Origin: Bacillota bacterium
Lineage (GTDB): Bacteria > Bacillota > Clostridia > Lachnospirales > Lachnospiraceae
Length of the DNA: 11,880 nt
NCBI GenBank assembly: GCA_023413555.1
Contig: JAEZPG010000068.1
Coordinates: 1 to 11,880, forward strand
Direction of reading: 5' to 3'
Numbering within the stretch: position 1 is the first letter of the stretch; every line of letters begins with the position of its first letter. Below, one piece after another: positions 6,925 to 11,880 of this stretch. Both the position numbers and the translations under genes were made by a program. The notes beneath the pieces were generated by a model, which was given only the letters and a program-made list of their open reading frames with translations, did no database searches and was not told where the DNA came from.

Positions 6925-8019
6925 TCACTTGTTAGACATCTGTTCCTTAACATTTCCTTTCACTACATGAAAGGTTTTATTAATCTCAATTCTTTGATTA
7001 ATAAATTCTTCCAACCCTGTACATGTAACAAATGTCTGTATATCGTCTATACTATCTAGTAGATAAGTCTGTCTATTTCTGTCAAGCTCTGATAGTACAT
7101 CATCTAATAAAAGAATTGGTTCATCTTTAATTACCATACGAACCAACTCAATTTCTGATAATTTTAAAGATAATGCGGAAGTTCTCTGCTGTCCTTGAGA
7201 ACCATATTTACGGATATCCACATTATTTATCATAAAAATAATATCATCCCTATGAGGTCCTATTGAAGTTGTCTTAGTTTGAATATCTCTGTCTCTAGAC
7301 TTCTTTAATTTTTCTTCCAATACATCAGCAGTTACATTAGGATCGTATTGAATCACTAATTCTTCACGTCCACCTGATAACTTCTTATGTATTTCAAAAA
7401 TAATGGAATTGAGTTGCTCAATAAATTGTTTTCTAGTTTTTATAACTTCTCTTCCATAGGCCACTAACTGCTGGTCCCATACTTCTAAAGTATCACGAAG
7501 AGAGCTAGAAAAACTGATTTGCTTTAGTAAATTATTTCTTTGTGTGAGAACTTTATTATATTTAGAAAGATTGTATAAATATAGCCTATCTAATTGGCAT
7601 AATTCCATGTCTATAAAACGTCGCCTTTCTCCAGGACCATTTTTTATTATACTTAGGTCCTCTGGAGAAAAAAATACAATATGGATAAACCCTAGAAGCT
7701 CGCCTGATTTTCGAATAGGAATACCATCAATAGCAATTCCTTTGGGTTTATTCTTTTTTAAATGCATATCAATTTTATGAGAGATTCCGTCTTTTTTAGT
7801 CATTATCCTTATATGAGAATCTTCTTGCCCAAGACGGATTACTTCTCTATCTTTACTTCCACGATGAGACTTAGTTGTGGAACAAAGATACATGGCTTCT
7901 AGAATGTTGGTCTTACCCTGAGCATTATCTCCATACAAAATATTAATGCCCTTATCAAAATTCAACGATAACTTATCATAATTACGATAATCACTTAACT
8001 CTAAGGATTCAATAATCAT
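6925..8019 (-). CDS. recF: DNA replication and repair protein RecF
   Basis: An SMC-like ATPase of 364 residues. It shows Walker A GDNAQGKT (30-37), the ABC-type signature GSQGQQRTS (273-281) and Walker B ILLLDDVLSELD (302-313), with the long helical arm between. Other RecF hallmarks are the start (IIESLELSDYRNY), FFSPEDLSIIKNGPGERRRFID (116-137, quoted in part as the family block) and GPHRDD (254-259). RecF works with RecO and RecR to load RecA on gapped DNA. The ATG overlaps the stop codon of the preceding S4-domain gene (ATGA), indicating translational coupling. Its position after dnaN is standard in bacteria. Confidence 0.97.
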   Translation of the reverse strand: MIIESLELSDYRNYDKLSLNFDKGINILYGDNAQGKTNILEAMYLCSTTKSHRGSKDREVIRLGQEDSHIRIMTKKDGISHKIDMHLKKNKPKGIAIDGIPIRKSGELLGFIHIVFFSPEDLSIIKNGPGERRRFIDMELCQLDRLYLYNLSKYNKVLTQRNNLLKQISFSSSLRDTLEVWDQQLVAYGREVIKTRKQFIEQLNSIIFEIHKKLSGGREELVIQYDPNVTADVLEEKLKKSRDRDIQTKTTSIGPHRDDIIFMINNVDIRKYGSQGQQRTSALSLKLSEIELVRMVIKDEPILLLDDVLSELDRNRQTYLLDSIDDIQTFVTCTGLEEFINQRIEINKTFHVVKGNVKEQMSNK

Positions 8020-8225
8020 TGTTCTATCTTTACCTGCTCGTTTTCAAATTCTATGATATCACCATCATGTAATTTCTTACCTCTTTGCAGTTCTACTTGA
8101 CCATTTACTTTTACTAATCCATCCTGAATCGCCATCTTGGCTTCTACTCCTGAACCTACCAGATTGGCAGCCTTAAGAGCCTGTCCAAGTTTAATATATT
8201 CTTCTCGCAATTTAATTATATCCAT
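8016..8225 (-). CDS. yaaA: small S4-domain RNA-binding protein (YaaA type)
   Basis: A 69-residue protein made almost entirely of one S4 fold. The core KAANLVGSGVEAKMAIQDGLVKVNGQ (18-43, quoted only as landmarks: LVGSGVEAK, GLVKVNG) matches the small S4 proteins encoded between dnaN and recF in Firmicutes. These have been tied to ribosome biogenesis or RNA binding, but the exact role is poorly known. AAGGAG lies 7 nt before the ATG. The gene overlaps recF by 4 bp and follows dnaN by 58 bp, so the three are probably one transcription unit. Confidence 0.9.
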   Translation of the reverse strand: MDIIKLREEYIKLGQALKAANLVGSGVEAKMAIQDGLVKVNGQVELQRGKKLHDGDIIEFENEQVKIEQ

Positions 8226-8283
8226 AAATAACTCCTTCTAAAACAATTTCTTCCTCACTCGAAAAAATATAATGTTCTTACAA

Positions 8284-9396
8284 TTAGTTAGAAGCAGCAT
8301 TAAAATTAACCGGTAGAATTAAGTAGATGTAATTCTCTTCCTTGTCCTTAATAAAACAAGGAGCCTTAGGATTAATCATATAGATATCTACCTCTTCATC
8401 ATCAATTACTCTCAATGCATCAATTAAAAACTTAGGATTAAATCCTATAAGGATATCTTTACCATCTTTACGAATATCAATATCTTCATCCATAGACCCA
8501 ATCGATGAGTTTATCTTTAATCCCATATTCTCATCTGTCACATTAACAATAAGTGGTTTTTTCTCTGACTCCTTAATCAAAAGAGTAGCACGATCAATAC
8601 ACTCTAATAATTCGCGGTTATTAATCGTAACTTTTGTCTCATAATCATTAGAAAGCATCTGATCAATATTATAGTATTCTCCTTCAATTAATCTAGAAAG
8701 TACCATAGTATCATTGAATTCAAACACAATATGTCTATTTGTTAAAAAGATATGAACTTGATCCTCCATATCTCCAGATAGAATCTTACTGATTTCTATT
8801 AAAGTCTTTCCAGGAACAATCACTTTCTGTGTTTTATAGGATTCTTTTAATTCAATTCTACGAATTGATATTCTATGCCCGTCCAAAGAAACTACTTTTA
8901 GGAAGTTATCTTTAATATCAAAAAGTTCACCAGTCATAATCTTATTACTTTCATTGTCTGCAATAGAAAATACTGTCTGTCTAATAACTTCTTTTAAAGT
9001 AAATTGAGAAATAGATATAAAACAATCTTTTTCTACCTGCGGAAGAAAAGGAAATTCATCAGAGGATTTTCCAGCAATATTAAATTTTGCTTTGCTACAG
9101 GTAATCTCGATACGATAATTATCATCTACAATAATTGTAACTTCATTATCAGGAAGTTTACGAATAATATCAGAAAATACCTTTGCATTAATAGCAACTT
9201 TACCTTCAGATACAACTTGTCCTGTTACTAAGGTCTCAATTCCTAGTTCCATATCATTACCTATTAATTTGATATAGGAGGAAGTAGCTTCTATAACCAT
9301 GCATTCTAGGATGGGCATTGTAGATTTGTTAGATACTGCTTTTAAGACGATATTAATACCATTTAGCAGATTTGATTTTGGACAAACGATTTTCAT
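8284..9396 (-). CDS. dnaN: DNA polymerase III beta subunit (sliding clamp)
   Basis: The 370-residue clamp forms a ring dimer around DNA and tethers the polymerase. The N-terminal block MKIVCPKSNLLNGINIVLKA and the following STMPILECMVIEA are characteristic, as are the three similar clamp domains of about 120 residues and the C-terminal stretch ending YLILPVNF, close to the usual client-binding tail. An in-frame ATG at 9429 would add 11 residues (MKFNHEGSYTQ), but no ribosome site precedes it and it would lie inside origin DNA. The ATG at 9396 has GAAGGGAG 10 nt upstream and gives the normal family N-terminus. That 10-nt spacer is itself a DnaA box (9398-9406) plus one base. Confidence 0.97.
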   Translation of the reverse strand: MKIVCPKSNLLNGINIVLKAVSNKSTMPILECMVIEATSSYIKLIGNDMELGIETLVTGQVVSEGKVAINAKVFSDIIRKLPDNEVTIIVDDNYRIEITCSKAKFNIAGKSSDEFPFLPQVEKDCFISISQFTLKEVIRQTVFSIADNESNKIMTGELFDIKDNFLKVVSLDGHRISIRRIELKESYKTQKVIVPGKTLIEISKILSGDMEDQVHIFLTNRHIVFEFNDTMVLSRLIEGEYYNIDQMLSNDYETKVTINNRELLECIDRATLLIKESEKKPLIVNVTDENMGLKINSSIGSMDEDIDIRKDGKDILIGFNPKFLIDALRVIDDEEVDIYMINPKAPCFIKDKEENYIYLILPVNFNAASN

Positions 9397-9420
9397 CTGT
9401 GTATAACTCCCTTCGTGGTT

Positions 9421-9486
9421 AAATTTCATAAATATATTATTAAATAATAGCCGCAGTAGTAATAGGGGGTGTTAATTTGTGAATAA
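9421..9486 (-). other. probable origin unwinding module (DnaA box, GC block, DnaA-trios, AT-rich element)
   Basis: Read on the minus strand toward dnaN: DnaA box TTATTCACA (9486-9478), then ACCCCC (9470-9465), then trinucleotides CTA-TTA-CTA-CTG (9465-9454), CGG, CTA-TTA (9450-9445), then a run of only A and T through 9424. On the opposite strand, 3' to 5', the trios read GAT-AAT-GAT-GAC, matching the DnaA-trio consensus 3'-GAT-5' described for B. subtilis, and the order and location match that basal unwinding system. This suggests helix opening starts around 9424-9450. The assignment is by pattern only. Confidence 0.7.
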
Positions 9487-9502
9487 GTATGAGGACCCCC
9501 TA
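9463..9502. repeat. GC-rich inverted repeat enclosing a DnaA box
   Basis: TAGGGGGT (9463-9470) and its exact reverse complement ACCCCCTA (9495-9502) flank 24 bp that contain the DnaA box at 9478-9486. The arms are the only G/C runs in the origin segment. One arm is the GC block of the putative unwinding module. It could also form a hairpin in the dnaA-dnaN transcript. Confidence 0.7.
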
Positions 9503-9657
9503 AAACAGCGAATAAAATCCATTTAACAACTATGTGAATAACTATAAAAAATATTGTGAAAATTTAAAAAGTTATTCACAGCCTAATTTTATAAGAAAAA
9601 GTGCTAACAGGATACTAACATCCTATCAACGTTATATCAACTTCAACTTGTGTATAA

Positions 9658-11028
9658 CTATTGTGGACAAATTTTCTTACTTAAAACAGAGATTGTATTT
9701 TCTAGAGCTCCGTCTTGGCTGATATCATTTTCTATCTTATTAATTCCATGAAGAACTGTAGTGTGATCACGGTTACCAAGTTTTTTACCAATATCATTGA
9801 GAGAGATATCAGTTAGTTTACGGCAAAGGTACATAGTAACTTGTCTAGGATAGGCAATGTTACGGCTTTTCTTCGTAGAAAGAATCTCTGCCGGAGTAAT
9901 GTTAAAGTGTTCTGCTACAATTTCAACGATTAATTCAGGAGTAATGTCCTTTTGATTATTAGGGGAAATTAGATCTTTTAGAGCTTCTTCTGCAAGCTCT
10001 ACATTAACCTCCCTGTTTTTTAATCTGGATAAAGCAACAATTTTAGTTAAAGCTCCTTCCAGCTCACGAATGTTAGACTTTACATTTGTAGCAATATATT
10101 TCATAACGTCATCATCAATTTGAAGACCATCTAATTCTTCCTTTTTCTTAAGGATAGCCATTCTAGTTTCATAATCAGGCTGTTGAATATCGACAGTTAA
10201 ACCCCACTCGAAACGGGAGCGAAGCCTTTCCTCTAATGTTTCTATATCCTTAGGAGGTTTATCAGAAGATATTATGATCTGTTTCTTGGATTCATGAAGA
10301 GCATTAAAAGTATGGAAGAATTCCTCCTGGGTACTTTCTTTTCCGATAATAAACTGAATATCATCAATTAGAAGAACATCAATATTACGATATTTTTGAC
10401 GAAATTCAGCAGTAGAAGAGTTTTCATTACGATTACGAATAGAATCGATCAACTCATTGGTGAAAGTCTCACTAGTTACATATAAAACTTTGCTGTTTGG
10501 GTTATGGTCTAGGATGAAATGGGCGATTGAGTGCATTAAGTGAGTTTTTCCAAGACCAACTCCTCCATATATAAAGAGAGGGTTGTATACTTCTGCAGGA
10601 GATTCTGCAACAGCTAAAGAGGCAGCATGTGCCAGGTTATTATTTGTACCAACAACAAAGGTGTCGAAGGTATAACGAGGATTTAAAAAAGGATATTTAT
10701 TAATAGAAGTAGTGGTTTCTACTTTTTTGGCATTATTATTAATCTCTTCTTTTTGAGCTTGCGTAGAAGAAATAAAAGAGACGTCAAAACTTTGGCCGGT
10801 AACCTCTTCAATGGCAACCTTTAATGGAAGTCCGTATTTTCTACTGATAAAATCGATACTTCCAGAGCCTAATACAACGTCATCTATTAAAATTGTTACT
10901 TTATTATTATTAACGGTATATACCTTCAATGGTAATAACCAGGTTCGGAATGAGACATCTGAAATAGAATGTTCTATCTTTAGAGCTTCTAGTATTTCAC
11001 TCCATTTTTCTTGAATTATGTTTTTCAT
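9658..11028 (-). CDS. dnaA: chromosomal replication initiator protein DnaA
   Basis: AAA+ initiator of 456 residues (457 if the ATG one codon earlier, at 11031, is used). Domain I (about 1-85) binds helicase and regulators; a short variable linker follows (about 86-112). Domain III has Walker A GGVGLGKTH (about 155-163) and Walker B VLLIDDIQF (about 218-226), with LEERLRSRFEWGL as the arginine-finger region. Domain IV ends with the DNA-binding signature GNRDHTTVLHGINKI. Two ATG codons stand in tandem; the AGGGGG ribosome site is 3 nt from the first and 6 nt from the second, so I favour 11028. DnaA binds the 9-mers on both sides of its own gene, opens the origin and probably represses itself through the box at 11111-11119. 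Confidence 0.98.
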   Translation of the reverse strand: MKNIIQEKWSEILEALKIEHSISDVSFRTWLLPLKVYTVNNNKVTILIDDVVLGSGSIDFISRKYGLPLKVAIEEVTGQSFDVSFISSTQAQKEEINNNAKKVETTTSINKYPFLNPRYTFDTFVVGTNNNLAHAASLAVAESPAEVYNPLFIYGGVGLGKTHLMHSIAHFILDHNPNSKVLYVTSETFTNELIDSIRNRNENSSTAEFRQKYRNIDVLLIDDIQFIIGKESTQEEFFHTFNALHESKKQIIISSDKPPKDIETLEERLRSRFEWGLTVDIQQPDYETRMAILKKKEELDGLQIDDDVMKYIATNVKSNIRELEGALTKIVALSRLKNREVNVELAEEALKDLISPNNQKDITPELIVEIVAEHFNITPAEILSTKKSRNIAYPRQVTMYLCRKLTDISLNDIGKKLGNRDHTTVLHGINKIENDISQDGALENTISVLSKKICPQ

Positions 11029-11063
11029 CATAATCCCCCTAATTATAAAATTTTCTAATTATT

Positions 11064-11092
11064 AGTTTACTCCATATCAATTTAATTTTCAA
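11064..11092 (-). promoter_or_regulatory. candidate dnaA promoter
   Basis: On the minus strand TTGAAA (11092-11087), a 17-bp spacer and TAAACT (11069-11064) give a start site near 11057, about 29 nt before the dnaA start codon. A DnaA box with one mismatch (ATATCCACA, 11119-11111) lies just upstream of the -35, fitting autoregulation by DnaA. Both hexamers have mismatches, so this is moderate evidence. Confidence 0.5.
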
Positions 11093-11110
11093 TATGAACT
11101 TCCCTAGTGT

Positions 11111-11445
11111 TGTGGATATCTTCTTAAAAATAATAGAAAATAAGAAATACTATGCATAAAGAGGTAAAAGTTATACAGAATATCAACTATCAACATCCTG
11201 TCTATATTGTGGATAAATTGCATGCACCATAGAGTTATACCATACTATCCAACACTTATCAACAGATTATTAATCTCAAATTCACAATTATGTTAATAAA
11301 GTATTAAAATTATAAACAACACCTTAAATACGCATAGTTTAAGGATAATTTATATATGTTGTTGATACAATTAACAAAATATTAAGGTGTTATCCACAAT
11401 TTATCAACAATTTGTGGATAACTAAAATAAATTTAATGTGAATAG
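11111..11445. other. oriC: origin segment 1: DnaA-box cluster upstream of dnaA
   Basis: This AT-rich intergenic DNA contains three perfect TTATCCACA boxes: 11208-11216 (minus), 11390-11398 (plus) and 11413-11421 (minus). One-mismatch boxes are TTATCAACA at 11256-11264 and 11401-11409 (plus) and ATATCCACA at 11111-11119 (minus). Weaker candidates with two mismatches are at 11171-11179, 11187-11195, 11360-11368 and 11437-11445. Three boxes are packed at 11390-11421. No trio array follows any of them, so this part is more likely a DnaA-loading or regulatory site than the melting site. I see no coding sequence between dnaA and rpmH. Confidence 0.88.
11318..11391. repeat. 10-bp inverted repeat around an AT-rich tract in oriC
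   Basis: AACACCTTAA (11318-11327) and its exact reverse complement TTAAGGTGTT (11382-11391) enclose 54 bp that are nearly all A/T apart from a few G/C bases. The right arm runs into the perfect DnaA box at 11390. It may be structural or chance in AT-rich DNA. Confidence 0.55.
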
Positions 11446-11539
11446 CGTAAATTATGCAGTTAATTGTGTATTTATTGTGGAGCAATTTATATTTCTTATT
11501 AAGTGTGGAGTATCTTCTATACTAGCTAAAAATATACAC

Positions 11540-11568
11540 TTGACGATATTCATCATTACTTATATAAT
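11540..11568 (+). promoter_or_regulatory. promoter of rpmH (rpmH-rnpA)
   Basis: TTGACG (11540-11545), a 17-bp spacer and a perfect TATAAT (11563-11568) give a start site near 11575, leaving a 5' untranslated region of about 77 nt. That leader holds a 14-bp palindrome ACTATTATAATAGT (11585-11598) and a TTACTA / TAGTAA hairpin just before the ribosome site. Divergent from the dnaA promoter across the origin. Confidence 0.88.
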
Positions 11569-11651
11569 ATAACGTGATATTCCAACTATTATAATAGTAT
11601 AAATATGCTTACTATAGTAGTTAGTAAAGTGAGTTGAGGAGGTGTTAACAA

Positions 11652-11786
11652 ATGAAAATGACATTCCAACCTAAGAAAAGATCAAGAGCAAAAGTTCACG
11701 GATTCAGAGCTAGAATGGCTACTAAGAATGGTAGAAAAGTTTTAGCAAATAGAAGAGCAAAAGGAAGAAAATCTTTATCAGCATAG
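11652..11786 (+). CDS. rpmH: 50S ribosomal protein L34
   Basis: A 44-codon gene. The product begins MKMTFQPKKRSRAKVHGF and ends GRKSLSA, the standard L34 pattern: very basic, with FQPKKR, KVHGFRARM and NGRKVLANRRAKGR segments. It is a small structural protein of the large ribosomal subunit. GAGGAGGTG lies about 8 nt before the ATG. Its place next to dnaA, divergent and followed by rnpA, is conserved in most bacteria. The third residue is Met, where many L34 proteins have Arg or Thr after the first lysine; this is minor. Confidence 0.98.
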   Translation: MKMTFQPKKRSRAKVHGFRARMATKNGRKVLANRRAKGRKSLSA

Positions 11787-11810
11787 GTCGCAGGTTTGTG
11801 ACCTTTTCTT
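11786..11810 (+). terminator. terminator-like hairpin between rpmH and rnpA
   Basis: GGTCGCA (11786-11792) pairs with TGTGACC (11797-11803) in a 7-bp stem with one G-T pair and a 4-nt GGTT loop, followed by TTTTCTT. The stem starts at the last base of the rpmH stop codon. It looks like a partial terminator that would lower rnpA expression relative to L34. A second small hairpin (TAGGAT / ATCCTA, 11828-11842) lies before rnpA. Confidence 0.7.
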
Positions 11811-11857
11811 CTATTGGATTTTATCCCTAGGATTATATCCTATTTGAAAGGGTGATT

Positions 11858-11880
11858 TTGAATTTGTCAGAATCATTAAA
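11858..11880 (+). CDS. rnpA: ribonuclease P protein component, first codons only (cut by window edge)
   Basis: Only seven full codons are visible: TTG AAT TTG TCA GAA TCA TTA. Read as (M)NLSESLK, this resembles the N-terminus of clostridial RnpA proteins, and rnpA is the expected gene after rpmH. The RNA-binding protein would assist the RNase P RNA in trimming tRNA 5' ends. The start is uncertain: TTG at 11858 has AAAGGG five bases upstream; TTG at 11864 and GTG at 11852 are in frame and possible. No ATG is available in this frame. Confidence 0.65.

Larger units (their letters stand above)
9398..9670. other. oriC: origin segment 2: DnaA boxes between dnaA and dnaN
   Basis: The interval holds six 9-mers close to the DnaA consensus TTATCCACA. 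In minus orientation: TTATACACA 9398-9406, TTATTCACA 9478-9486, TTATTCACA 9533-9541, TTATACACA 9649-9657 and TTGTCCACA 9662-9670. In plus orientation: TTATTCACA 9572-9580. The last box at 9662 overlaps the final codons of dnaA (Cys-Pro-Gln). With the segment upstream of dnaA this makes a two-part origin, as known in Bacillus subtilis. The surrounding DNA is very AT-rich, apart from the C/G blocks at 9465-9470 and 9495-9501. Confidence 0.85.

Noticed and set aside
5959..6970. Plus-strand ORFs inside gyrB and its leader
   Set aside because: Antisense to gyrB or spanning its start and leader; low-complexity products with no family features.
9397..9429. Eleven-residue N-terminal extension of DnaN
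   Set aside because: The upstream ATG has no ribosome site, while the ATG at 9396 does and matches the family N-terminus.
9534..9722. 62-codon plus-strand ORF in the dnaA-dnaN interval
   Set aside because: It lies over the DnaA-box region and the end of dnaA; there is no Shine-Dalgarno and the product looks random.
11466..11512. Further DnaA boxes (TGTGTATTT, TGTGGAGCA, TGTGGAGTA)
   Set aside because: Three or more mismatches or altered core positions; expected often in AT-rich DNA.

Overview
This window is a chromosomal replication-origin region of a low-GC Gram-positive anaerobe, most likely a clostridium of the Lachnospiraceae type. The evidence is the AT-rich sequence, the order rpmH | dnaA-dnaN-S4-recF-gyrB-gyrA, the 5' end of the 16S rRNA, strong AGGAGG ribosome binding sites, and a two-subunit iron-sulfur fumarase. 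The family-level placement is inference; I cannot name a species.

Layout from right to left. At the right edge, on the plus strand, are rpmH (ribosomal protein L34) and the first codons of rnpA. They are driven by a near-consensus promoter and separated by a terminator-like hairpin. Between rpmH and dnaA lies about 620 bp of AT-rich DNA with a DnaA-box cluster (oriC part 1). All other genes are on the minus strand, so transcription runs away from the origin on both sides, in the direction of replication. They are dnaA, then a second origin segment between dnaA and dnaN (oriC part 2), dnaN (sliding clamp), a small S4-domain gene overlapping recF by 4 bp, recF, a structured 123-bp leader, gyrB and gyrA.

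After a large stem-loop come the two fumarase genes, alpha then beta subunit. Then a tRNA-Ser(GCT) gene with its own promoter is followed by a 17-bp-spaced rRNA promoter, a leader with several hairpins, and the 5' end of a 16S rRNA gene cut by the left edge.

The genes cooperate in starting and sustaining replication: DnaA opens the origin, the clamp makes DNA synthesis processive, RecF acts in gap repair and gyrase relieves supercoiling. Translation genes (rRNA, tRNA, L34) sit close by, where gene dosage is highest. The fumarase pair is the only metabolic unit.

I see no defence system, mobile element, CRISPR array or biosynthetic cluster. The most interesting structures are in non-coding DNA. 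One is a DnaA box, GC block and trio array next to an AT-rich stretch between dnaA and dnaN, which resembles the Bacillus subtilis basal unwinding system. Others are a DnaA box filling the gap between the dnaN Shine-Dalgarno and its ATG, alternative RNA folds upstream of gyrB, and a long perfect palindromic hairpin after gyrA.
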